A DNA stretch of 64,000 bases from Halorussus limi (GTDB lineage: Archaea; Halobacteriota; Halobacteria; Halobacteriales; Haladaptataceae): positions 350,604 through 414,603 of the forward strand of contig NZ_CP096660.1 of NCBI RefSeq assembly GCF_023238205.1. Reading direction: 5' to 3'. The notes under the pieces are model-generated. The model was given only the letters and a program-made list of their open reading frames with translations. It was not told where the DNA came from and did no database searches. The position numbers and the translations under genes are program-made. Shown here piece by piece: positions 1 through 7,327 of the stretch. Each line of letters begins with the position of its first letter. Within the stretch, counting starts at the first letter, position 1.

Positions 1-951
1 GTCCTCCGGCCCGCGGTCGTAGAATCGGCCGTCGACGACGCCCTCGAAACCGGCAGTCCCATCGACTTCTCGGGGTTCGAGGAGTCGTACGCCGACGAAC
101 CCCGGTATCTCCACCTCGCGGGGTCGCTCTGGGACAAGAAGTGCGCCGACAGACTGCTCGCCGTCGGCGAGCGCCTCCACGACGAGTTCGGAATCGAGAC
201 CCTGCTGACCAGCATGGAGGCGATTCCCGAGGAGTACGCCGCCCCCGAGTGGGTCGAGGCCCGCCCCGAGGCCGACCGCGAGACCTACGAGCGCGCGCTG
301 TCGCGGGGCGACCTCGCGGTCTGCGCCAGCGAATACGAGACCATGGCCCGGACGCCCTTCGAGCAGGCCGCCAGCGGGCAGGTCCTCGTGGTCCGCGACG
401 AGCCGTGGATTTACGACTGCGTGCCCGAGGACTACCGGTTCGCCCGCGACGCGGACGAACTCGGGGACGCGGCGGTCGAAGCGGTCGAGGACTGGGACGA
501 AGCGGTCGCGGAGAACCGCCGACTCGTGGCCCGCGTCGAACGCGTCCGGAACCCCGACCGGTCGGCCCGCCGGACCCACGACGACCTCCGAGCGCGCGTC
601 GAGCGAAAGCGAGAGCGGTACGACCTCGACTCGACCGACGCGCCGGTGCGGGCCGCGCTCGCGGACGACTCCACGAGCGCGGACGCGCCCTCGCAGACTC
701 GTTCTCGGGCAGAAGCGCGTTCGCCCTCACGGACAGAACCGCGTTCGCTCGCGTCCGTAGACGCGAGCGACGACCGCCCTCGCGTCGTGGACTTGAACGC
801 GCTCCGAGCGCACACCGCCGACTACACCGACGACGGCGCGCCCGCCACCGCCCGGCAGGACTACGCGCTGGCCGACCTCGTGTACGCGCTCCGGTCGCTC
901 GGCTACCGAGACGCCGGAAACCCGGGAACGCCGGTGTTCGTCCGAGAGTAA
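1..951 (+). CDS. Glycosyltransferase-like protein, C-terminal part (5' truncated by window)
   Basis: The frame is open from the first base, so the start lies outside the window; 316 residues are visible. Residues 35-60 (LHLAGSLWDKK, then a long helix) look like the start of the second Rossmann domain of a GT-B fold. The later stretch SEYETMARTPFEQAASGQ followed by VLVV and a D-x-V motif matches the E-x7-E/donor-binding region of family 1/4 glycosyltransferases. A charged low-complexity linker then leads to a short C-terminal domain ending NPGTPVFVRE. The acceptor and donor are unknown. The family call rests on motif pattern only and could be wrong. Confidence 0.5.
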   Translation, partial: VLRPAVVESAVDDALETGSPIDFSGFEESYADEPRYLHLAGSLWDKKCADRLLAVGERLHDEFGIETLLTSMEAIPEEYAAPEWVEARPEADRETYERALSRGDLAVCASEYETMARTPFEQAASGQVLVVRDEPWIYDCVPEDYRFARDADELGDAAVEAVEDWDEAVAENRRLVARVERVRNPDRSARRTHDDLRARVERKRERYDLDSTDAPVRAALADDSTSADAPSQTRSRAEARSPSRTEPRSLASVDASDDRPRVVDLNALRAHTADYTDDGAPATARQDYALADLVYALRSLGYRDAGNPGTPVFVRE

Positions 952-973
952 CGTCGGCCGGCTGGGCCGACGA

Positions 974-2152
974 CTACGCCGAGGCCGCCTCGTCGTCTTC
1001 CTCGTCCTCGTCGCCGAGGTCCCCGAGGTCCCGCGCGCCGAGCGAGGGCGCGGCGTCCACGTCCGGCGTCAGGTCGTCGCCGTGAATCAGGTCGGTCACG
1101 ACGATTCGAACCGCCTGAATCACCAGCACGAAGAACAGCGGGAGCAGGAAGAAGCCGTACCACCCGAACAGCATCGGGCCGAGGATGTACGCGAACATCA
1201 TGACGCCCATGTGAATCTCGTTGCCCGAGATGTAGGGCTGGAGGAACGTCTGCGGCAGGATGTCGAGGACGAGGAACGACACCACCAGCAGGCCGATGGG
1301 GTATATCATGGCCGCGCCGCCGGTTCCGGCCGCGACCCACGCGAGGTAGCCGACGAGAGGCACGTAGACGATTTTGCCGACGACGAGCGGGACGAGGCTG
1401 GCGACGCCCGTCAGGAGGGCCAGCAGGATGGCGAACGGGATGGTCAGCGCCGGAGGCGCGAGGAAGTTGAAGCCGTAGTAGACGAGCGCCGCGAGAATCG
1501 CCATCGTGAACACGAACAGGACGTTCCCGAAGAAGACGGTCTCCAGTTCGTCGTCCACCGCGTAGGCGTAGGCGTGGGCGGCCGACCCCGGCGAGGCCAC
1601 CTCGTCGCGGAACCACGCCGCGATGCGGTCGTCGTCCCGCAGGAGGAAGAACGCGAACCCGAAGGACAGCGACAGGAGGACGAGGGCTCCGAGGACCGCA
1701 CCGAGCGCGGTCATCGCGGCCTGCACCACCTGTCGGATTCGCTGGGCACTCAGCGACCCCACCTTCGAGGGGTTTTCGAGGAGCGTTTGGACGAGGCTCT
1801 GCTGGTTCGCCGTGAGTTGGTTCACGTTCAGGAGCGGCGCGAGCAGGCCGCTCCCCGGCATTCCAGACAGCGAGGCGACGTCGCGAAGTCCGGCCAAGAG
1901 GACGTAGCCCACGACGAGCAGTATCGGCGTCACGATGCCCGCGAGCGTCAGTCCCGCCGCGAGACCGTCGTTGTCGACGTAGTCGCTCACGCGGTCGCAG
2001 ATGGGCCGCGAGGCGTAGTAGAGGAACACGCCCAGCACGAACATCCCGACGAACGAGTAGCCGACGTAGACGACGCCGACCGCCAGCGCGAGCAGATAGA
2101 GCCACCACGCGATGCGATTCCGGTCGCGGTCGAGAAACTGGTTCCAGTTCAC
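974..2152 (-). CDS. AI-2E family permease (PerM-like)
   Basis: A 392-residue polytopic membrane protein with about eight hydrophobic helices: a pair near the N terminus, a long soluble stretch around residues 90-150, then helices to about residue 350, followed by an acidic tail. The arrangement and the C-terminal repeat of hydrophobic segments fit the AI-2E transporter/UPF0118 family. Members are proposed to export small molecules or act in Na+/H+ exchange; the substrate here is unknown. The start MNWNQFLDRDRNR gives the usual short cytoplasmic leader. It ends convergently just after the upstream gene and lies close to the SDR gene on the same strand, though no functional link is evident. Confidence 0.85.
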   Translation of the reverse strand: MNWNQFLDRDRNRIAWWLYLLALAVGVVYVGYSFVGMFVLGVFLYYASRPICDRVSDYVDNDGLAAGLTLAGIVTPILLVVGYVLLAGLRDVASLSGMPGSGLLAPLLNVNQLTANQQSLVQTLLENPSKVGSLSAQRIRQVVQAAMTALGAVLGALVLLSLSFGFAFFLLRDDDRIAAWFRDEVASPGSAAHAYAYAVDDELETVFFGNVLFVFTMAILAALVYYGFNFLAPPALTIPFAILLALLTGVASLVPLVVGKIVYVPLVGYLAWVAAGTGGAAMIYPIGLLVVSFLVLDILPQTFLQPYISGNEIHMGVMMFAYILGPMLFGWYGFFLLPLFFVLVIQAVRIVVTDLIHGDDLTPDVDAAPSLGARDLGDLGDEDEEDDEAASA

Positions 2153-2183
2153 GAGTGTGGTCTCCCGAAGCGTGTCGCGTCGG

Positions 2184-2996
2184 TCAAATCGCGGTCGCTC
2201 CCGCGGCCACCGGGAGTCCGATGCCGGTGACGAACCGGGCGTCGTCGCTCGACAGCCACATGAACGCCGCGCTCACGTCCTCCGGTTGGACGATTTCGCC
2301 CAGCACGTTGTCCGGCCCGGACTGCTCGGCGACTTCGGCCATCTCCTCGCCGATGGACTCCACGATACCGCCGGTCATCGGGGTGTCGACCGCCGAGGGA
2401 CAGACCGCGTTGACCGTGATGTCGTACTGGGCCAACTCCATCGCCAGCGTCTTGGTCAGTCCCAGCACCCCGTGCTTGGCCGCGGTGTAGTGGCCCAGTC
2501 CCGGCGAGGCGACCATCCCGGCGGTCGAGGAGGTGTTGACGATGCGCCCGCCCTCGCCGCGGTCTATCATGTGCGCGCCGACGTGCTTCGCGCAGAGCCA
2601 CATCCCCTTGAGGTTCACGTCGAGCGCGTGGTCCCACGTCTCCTCGTCCAACTCCATCAGGCCCGAGACGGGCGCGACCCCGGCGTTGTTGGCGAGGAAG
2701 TCGATGCGCCCGAACTCCGAGACGGCGTGTTCGACGCCCGCCTCGACCTCGGCCTCGTCGGACACGTCCATCTGGACGCCGAGCGCGCGCTGACCTCGCT
2801 CCTCGACCTCTCGAACGGTCTCGTCGAGTTCGGTCTCGTCGCCGAGTTCGTAGGTCGACTCGTCGGTCGTCTCGCAGATGTCGGCACACACCACGTCGGC
2901 CCCGTTTTCGGCGTAGTGGAGCGCGTGCGACCGTCCCTGTCCGCGCGCCGCACCGGTGACGAACGCTACCTTGCCGTCGAAGTCGTACTCCGCCAT
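2184..2996 (-). CDS. SDR family NAD-dependent oxidoreductase, mycofactocin-type
   Basis: A 270-residue classical short-chain dehydrogenase. Visible motifs are TGAARGQG at 14-21 (dinucleotide binding), NNAG at 103-106, the catalytic Ser near 156, and Y170-x3-K174. Between strand 2 (VCADIC) and the next helix there is an extra segment, about residues 41-60, absent from ordinary SDRs. That insertion plus the ARGQGRSH signature resembles the mycofactocin-coupled SDR family, whose NAD is held tightly and recycled by an external redox carrier. The substrate is unknown; such enzymes usually oxidise alcohols. The start MAEYDFDGK was chosen because an upstream in-frame extension has no SDR-like sequence and poor codon usage. 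Confidence 0.85.
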   Translation of the reverse strand: MAEYDFDGKVAFVTGAARGQGRSHALHYAENGADVVCADICETTDESTYELGDETELDETVREVEERGQRALGVQMDVSDEAEVEAGVEHAVSEFGRIDFLANNAGVAPVSGLMELDEETWDHALDVNLKGMWLCAKHVGAHMIDRGEGGRIVNTSSTAGMVASPGLGHYTAAKHGVLGLTKTLAMELAQYDITVNAVCPSAVDTPMTGGIVESIGEEMAEVAEQSGPDNVLGEIVQPEDVSAAFMWLSSDDARFVTGIGLPVAAGATAI

Positions 2997-3310
2997 GTCT
3001 GCTACACACGCACGAGAGCGAAGGGTAAAACGCTGTTCGCCGTCTTCGCCGAGATTCCGAGGATACGTCCCGCTACTCGGGGGTCCCGGGAAGACGAATC
3101 GGTGACGAACGACGCCCGCCGAGTGCGATGCAGTCCGACCGATGGGTGCGGAGTCGCGGCGGTGCCCTCTCGCATTCGCTCTCGCTCTCTCTATCCTGCT
3201 CACACTATCTCCTATCTGCACTCTCGCACTCGGGCGAACTCATAAATTACGATACACGAACTTCGTCGGGGATGTGGTTTACGAACGAAAGGCTGGGAAT
3301 TAACGGAGAA

Positions 3311-3328
3311 AGTGCCCCGTGTGGCACT
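3311..3328. repeat. Inverted repeat AGTGCC-N6-GGCACT upstream of the transducer gene
   Basis: Perfect 6-base arms with a 6-base spacer lie about 45 bases upstream of the TATA element of the transducer gene. The right side contains GTGTGGCAC, a 9-mer that also occurs at 30870-30878 and, inverted, at 31112-31120. It could be a regulator site, but nothing identifies the regulator. Confidence 0.4.
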
Positions 3329-3372
3329 CTTAGCCCTCGACGGAGCGATTATTCTTACTGATACTGGCGTCC

Positions 3373-3384
3373 AAAGATATAAAC
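3373..3384 (+). promoter_or_regulatory. TATA element for the transducer/opsin-like pair
   Basis: AAAGATATAAAC is centred about 30 bases before the ATG at 3410, the spacing expected for an archaeal promoter giving a leaderless or nearly leaderless transcript. No second promoter is visible before the downstream opsin-like gene, so the pair is probably one transcript. Confidence 0.6.
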
Positions 3385-3409
3385 TTGGTAACTCAAAAGA
3401 CGGGTCGTA

Positions 3410-5104
3410 ATGACGATACGTTCGCCTCGCGAGTGGATTTCCAGAAAGTACAGTCGTCGCATCGGCGCGGCGCTGTTCGTTACGCTCGTCGCCACGATGG
3501 CGTTCGGCGTCCTGTTCGCGCTTGACGCGGCGCGCGGCGGCGAGGGGGTCCGAGCGGTCGCCGGAACGCTGTTCGTCCTCGCGCTTCACGTCGGACTGCT
3601 CGGCATCGTTCTCGGCGGCAGCGTCGGCGTGGAACTCCGCACCCTGACCGACGCCGCCGAGGCCATCGAGGAGGGTGACCTCGACGTGTCGCCCGAGAGC
3701 GACCGCAGCGACGAGTTCGGGCAACTGGCGTCGTCGTTCGACACCATGCGGCGGTCGCTCGACGAGGCGTTCGAGGAGTCGGAGGCCGCCAGAGAGGACG
3801 CCGAGAGCGCCCGGAAGCGGGCCGAACGCGCGAAGGAGGAGGCCGAGCGCGCCAAGCGCGAGGCCGAGGAGCGAAACGACCGCCTCCTCGAACGTGCATC
3901 GGAAATCGGCGACGCGATGTCGTCGGCCGCGGACGGCGACTTCACGCACGAACTCGACACGGGCGGCGACATCGAGGCCATCGAACGCATCGGCGACGCG
4001 TACGACGAGATGGCCGAGTCGCTGTCGGGGACCGTCGAGGAGATACTAGACTTCGCCGCCGAGGTCGAACGCGCCAGCAACGCCGTCGCGGACGACGCGG
4101 CCGAGGTCGAGGCGTCTCACGAGGCGCTCGCGGGCGACATCCGCTCGCTGGCCGACGCCATCACCGACCAGACCGACCAACTCCAGAGCGCGGCCGAGGA
4201 GGCCAACGACCTCTCGGCGACCATCGAGGAGGTCGCTTCGACCACCGACGAGGTTGCGGGTCGGGCCAGCGACGCGGCCGAGGTCGGCGAGGCGGGCGCG
4301 GAGCGCGCGACCGAGGCGGTCGAGGCCATCGAGGGAATCGAGGACGCCGTCGCGGGACTCGGCCGCTTGGTCGACGAACTCGACGACCGCATGAACGAGG
4401 TCGAATCGACGACCGACCTCATCGACGACATCGCCGAACAGACGAACATGCTCGCACTGAACGCCAACATCGAGGCCGCCCACGCGGACGCCGACGGCGA
4501 CGGGTTCGCCGTCGTCGCCGACGAGGTCAAGCAACTCGCGACCGAGACCCAGGAGGCCATCGACGAAATCGAGGGGATAGTCGACGGCGCTCGCGGCGAC
4601 GTCACCGACGTCACCGAGGAGATGGCCGCCACCAGAACGCGAATCGACACGAGCGTCGACACCGTGACCGCGACCGGCGACACGCTACAGGAGTTGACCG
4701 ACACGGTCGTCGACGTGGACGACGCCATGGTGGAGATAAGCCGCGCGACCGACGACGGCGCGGCCGCGACCGAGGAGGTCGCCGCGGCGGTCGAGACCGT
4801 CCGCGAGGCCGCCACCGATGTCGCCGACCGCTCGCACGAACTCGCGGCGACGGCCGACGAGACGGTCGAGACCATGGGCGACGTGCGCGAACGCGCCGAC
4901 GCCCTCGCCGACCGGACCGAAGACCTGCGTTCGATGCTGACCGCGTTCGAGACGCGGGACGCCGACGTCGGCGGTGTGGGCGACAACTCGGACGGCGGTA
5001 CGGGCGGCGACTACGACGGCGGACCGGACGACGGTTCCGGCCAGTCGACCGACGAGTCACTCCGCGCCGGTCCCGGCGCGCTCGCGGGTGGTGACGATGA
5101 TTAG
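3410..5104 (+). CDS. HtrI-like methyl-accepting transducer (two TM helices, no sensor domain)
   Basis: 564 residues. Two transmembrane helices (about 18-38 and 50-72) are joined by a loop of only about a dozen residues, so there is no extracellular ligand domain. A HAMP domain follows (about 73-125), then a charged coiled coil rich in E/A/R, a second HAMP-like segment, and the methyl-accepting signalling hairpin whose tip is near residues 340-375 (EQTNMLALNANIEAAHA). The layout matches HtrI of Halobacterium, which relays signals from sensory rhodopsin I through CheW/CheA. The next gene overlaps by 8 bases and encodes an opsin-like seven-helix protein, as in an htr/sop pair. Input is therefore probably membrane-helix contact with that partner rather than a soluble ligand. 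Confidence 0.9.
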   Translation: MTIRSPREWISRKYSRRIGAALFVTLVATMAFGVLFALDAARGGEGVRAVAGTLFVLALHVGLLGIVLGGSVGVELRTLTDAAEAIEEGDLDVSPESDRSDEFGQLASSFDTMRRSLDEAFEESEAAREDAESARKRAERAKEEAERAKREAEERNDRLLERASEIGDAMSSAADGDFTHELDTGGDIEAIERIGDAYDEMAESLSGTVEEILDFAAEVERASNAVADDAAEVEASHEALAGDIRSLADAITDQTDQLQSAAEEANDLSATIEEVASTTDEVAGRASDAAEVGEAGAERATEAVEAIEGIEDAVAGLGRLVDELDDRMNEVESTTDLIDDIAEQTNMLALNANIEAAHADADGDGFAVVADEVKQLATETQEAIDEIEGIVDGARGDVTDVTEEMAATRTRIDTSVDTVTATGDTLQELTDTVVDVDDAMVEISRATDDGAAATEEVAAAVETVREAATDVADRSHELAATADETVETMGDVRERADALADRTEDLRSMLTAFETRDADVGGVGDNSDGGTGGDYDGGPDDGSGQSTDESLRAGPGALAGGDDD

Positions 5105-5831
5105 CGAGTCGCTCCTCTACGCGGTCGCGGGCGGCGCGTACGTCGCGACCCTCGTCGTGCTGGTCGCGTGGCTTCGGAACGTTCCGACTCACCTCCGGCG
5201 GTACTGTCACCTCCTGCTGGTCGTCGTGGGTCTCGGCGGGGCGGCCAGTTTCCTCGCGTCCGCCGGCGTCGGCGGCGTCTCGGTCGGCGGACAGACGGTC
5301 CTCCTCCCGACGTTCGTCAACGACGCGGTCGCCTACTCGGTGCTGTGGTTCGTCACCGCGATGCTGGCGCGCGTCTCGCGCCGGATGCTCGCGGTCGTCA
5401 CTGCGCTCCCGTTCCTGCAGGTCGTGGCGTTCCAGTTCGGCACCCCGATGGGCGGTCTGATAGCGCTCGCCTCGACGGCGGTCGTCATCGGCGGTCACCT
5501 CGTCATCGCGTACCTGTTCGTGGGTCCCATCTGGCGGACCGCGCAGGCGCTTCCCGACGAGCGGCGACTGCTCCACTGGAAGTCGCGCAACCTCCTGCTG
5601 TTCCTCATCGGGATGCTCATCGTGTTCGCCTTCCTCTCGCTGGCGGGCGCGTTCACGACGTTCGGCGCGCAGGTCCTCAACCAGTACATCTCCGTGCTGA
5701 TTCGGGTCGGCTTCGCGGGGTTCCTGTTCGTCAACGTCGACGCGCTCGACGCCGAAGACGGGCGGAACGCGACCGGGAGCGCCTCCTCGCTCGCCGACCG
5801 GGCGAGTCCGGGCCCGGACGCCGCGGACTGA
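5097..5831 (+). CDS. Opsin-like seven-helix membrane protein lacking the retinal-binding lysine
   Basis: 244 residues with seven hydrophobic helices of microbial-rhodopsin length and spacing (about 5-26, 33-55, 72-92, 97-115, 120-146, 164-186, 191-213). From memory of Halobacterium sensory rhodopsin I, anchored on the shared SRR after helix C, the Schiff-base counter-ion Asp76 falls on Asn75. In helix G the DVLAKV motif falls on SVLIRV, so the retinal lysine is Arg203. The only lysine in the protein is K162, at the edge of helix F. The usual Trp/Tyr/Pro residues of the retinal pocket in helix F are also missing. The ATG lies inside the end of the transducer gene (ATGATGATTAG overlap), implying coupled translation. 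It is probably a non-photochemical receptor or membrane sensor for the transducer; homology is inferred from topology and motifs. Confidence 0.7.
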   Translation: MISESLLYAVAGGAYVATLVVLVAWLRNVPTHLRRYCHLLLVVVGLGGAASFLASAGVGGVSVGGQTVLLPTFVNDAVAYSVLWFVTAMLARVSRRMLAVVTALPFLQVVAFQFGTPMGGLIALASTAVVIGGHLVIAYLFVGPIWRTAQALPDERRLLHWKSRNLLLFLIGMLIVFAFLSLAGAFTTFGAQVLNQYISVLIRVGFAGFLFVNVDALDAEDGRNATGSASSLADRASPGPDAAD

Positions 5832-5869
5832 CCCGCCGCGCCTAAGCGGTTCGGACGCCTACTCCTCTC

Positions 5870-6388
5870 ATGGTCAACGCCTTCTGGCTGGACCGCGACC
5901 TCGACCAGACGGCGCGGTGGCTGGTGGACTCGCACGTCCTCTCCTCGGTCTTCGAGAACGCGATGGTCCTGACGACGGCGGTCCAACTGAACGGCTACCC
6001 GGAGTCCGAAGACCTCTACTACACGCACGCCGACCACCCGCTCACGCGGTGGGCCGCCGCCCACCTCGACAACTGGGAGTACCTCCGGGCGTACGCCGCG
6101 GCCGCTCACGAGGAGTGGCGCTACCGGTGGGACCACCCGCCTGAGAAGACCCACGGGAGTTGGGCCACCGTCGAGTCGCTGGACGAGTCCCTCCTCGCGG
6201 GCCTCGACTGGCCGGGCGAACCGGGCGACCCGCCGCAGGTCACGGGCGAGTGGCACGCCGACGACTACGTGGAGGCGTATCGGCTCTACTACGCCAACGA
6301 GAAGCGCGACCTGTTCGAGTGGTCGAAGGACCGGACCGCGCCGCCGTGGCTGGACGAGTACCGCCGGGATTCAGAGCAACCTCTGTAA
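5870..6388 (+). CDS. Conserved protein of a phage/bacterial uncharacterised family
   Basis: A 172-residue soluble protein. Conserved-looking elements are FWLD at the N terminus, D20-x-H22-V, T52-H53 with H56-P57 and W61, N68-W69, and E82 followed by YR and H95. I recall the same order (a DKHV motif, then THVNHP, then EYxYR and THK) in a small family found in phages and bacteria. Some members are loosely annotated as pyrimidine-dimer glycosylases, but the activity is not established. Clustered His/Asp suggests a metal or nuclease-type site. It follows the opsin-like gene by 38 bases on the same strand, without evidence of a shared function. Confidence 0.6.
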   Translation: MVNAFWLDRDLDQTARWLVDSHVLSSVFENAMVLTTAVQLNGYPESEDLYYTHADHPLTRWAAAHLDNWEYLRAYAAAAHEEWRYRWDHPPEKTHGSWATVESLDESLLAGLDWPGEPGDPPQVTGEWHADDYVEAYRLYYANEKRDLFEWSKDRTAPPWLDEYRRDSEQPL

Positions 6389-6713
6389 TCTGAAGAGGTG
6401 GATATATATTTTTCTACAGCTGCTGTAGATATTTATTCAAATGGCATATATGGCTCAGTTGTGATTGCTTCGGGCGGCGACGCTGACCGCACCAATTGCC
6501 CGACTAGCTATCGCCCGACGCCTATCAGACCGCAACCGCACCGCAGACTGCGCCCGTTCCCCGCCGCCGCTCGCGTCGCTCGCTCGGCGTGCGGCGTGTC
6601 CTGTGGGACGTGCAGATTCGCGGGACTGGCGGAGCGTGGTAATTCTCGAAACTGGCGGAGAGCGTCGTTTGGCGAGACTGGTCGAACGGAAAAGTTACGA
6701 AATCGGGAACGGC
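6389..6713. other. Convergent intergenic region with an AT-rich island
   Basis: These 325 bases lie between two converging genes. About 6400-6465 is strikingly AT-rich (runs of ATATAT and TTATT) against very GC-rich surroundings and contains the palindrome at 6413-6429. The rest is GC-rich, with no frame that looks coding on either strand. It could hold terminators for both genes or be the remnant of an insertion. Confidence 0.5.
6413..6429. repeat. Palindrome TCTACAGC-T-GCTGTAGA
   Basis: Perfect 8-base arms around one central base, embedded in the AT-rich island. A T/A-rich tract follows on each side. It may form a short hairpin that ends transcription of the gene finishing at 6388, or be a protein-binding dyad. 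Confidence 0.5.
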
Positions 6714-7226
6714 TCAGTCGTCCGCCGAGGCGCCGTCGGACGGCGATTCGTCGTCGCCGTCGCTGCCCACGCCGTCGCGGTTTACCGGCGGCCGACCGCC
6801 CGCGGGAGCGTCGCCGAGGAGCGCCCGGTGCCCGGCGGCGACGGCGTAGAGACCGACGACGCCGAGACCGGCGCCCGTGAGCGAACTGGCGAGCGCGGAG
6901 GCGGTGGACGACGGTCCGTACGCGTACGTCGCGCCGTCGAGGGCGTACACCGCTACCGCGCCGACGAACCACGCTCCGGCGGGGAGCGCGAGGCGGGCGT
7001 TCTGATAGAGGATAGCCGTCACGCTGTCGGTCGCCGGGGGAAGAACCTCCGACGAGAGCGAGACGCCGCGCAACACGACGAAGAGCGCGGCCATCACGAC
7101 GCCTGCGCTCCCGACGGCCCCGCCGGCGTTCTGTAACTGAGCGACGACCGCTAATAGGTTCCAGAACAGCAGTATCACGGCGACCGGAACCGCTTCGAGG
7201 GCTAATCGCTTCGGGGATTCCAACAT
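6714..7226 (-). CDS. Hypothetical membrane protein (about four TM helices)
   Basis: 170 residues with four hydrophobic helices (about 10-28, 37-53, 78-97, 107-128) and a charged, Gly/Asp-rich C-terminal tail that is probably cytoplasmic. I do not recognise the family. A TATA-like ATAATTTAAC lies about 29 bases upstream of the ATG at 7226, enclosed in the inverted repeat at 7245-7268. Expression is therefore probably controlled by a repressor at the promoter. It is divergent from the glycosyltransferase gene to its right. Confidence 0.7.
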   Translation of the reverse strand: MLESPKRLALEAVPVAVILLFWNLLAVVAQLQNAGGAVGSAGVVMAALFVVLRGVSLSSEVLPPATDSVTAILYQNARLALPAGAWFVGAVAVYALDGATYAYGPSSTASALASSLTGAGLGVVGLYAVAAGHRALLGDAPAGGRPPVNRDGVGSDGDDESPSDGASADD

Positions 7227-7244
7227 GTCCGACGCCTCTGCCTC

Positions 7245-7268
7245 CCAGTAGTTAAATTATCCTACTGG
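7245..7268 (-). promoter_or_regulatory. Operator-like dyad CCAGTAG-N10-CTACTGG enclosing a TATA box
   Basis: The 7-base arms match perfectly. The 10-base spacer (TTAAATTATC on the plus strand) is the TATA region of the leftward membrane-protein gene. A dimeric regulator bound here would block TBP/TFB access. The regulator is not identifiable from the neighbourhood. Confidence 0.55.
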
Positions 7269-7327
7269 CGAGCCGAACTCCCCGCTTCGGCCGTCGCGCA
7301 TTAGTCCGTCTCCGCCGTCGTCCCTCC

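Larger units (their letters stand above)
2997..3409. other. Divergent intergenic region between the SDR and transducer genes
   Basis: This 413-base region separates divergent genes. It holds an inverted repeat at 3311-3328 and a TATA element at 3373-3384 for the rightward gene, both listed separately. The left half is GC-rich and presumably carries the SDR promoter. I see no coding frame with haloarchaeal codon bias. Confidence 0.6.

Noticed and set aside
6465..7136. A 223-codon plus-strand frame
   Set aside because: It is Arg-rich and overlaps the minus-strand membrane-protein gene, which has a promoter and hydrophobic helices.
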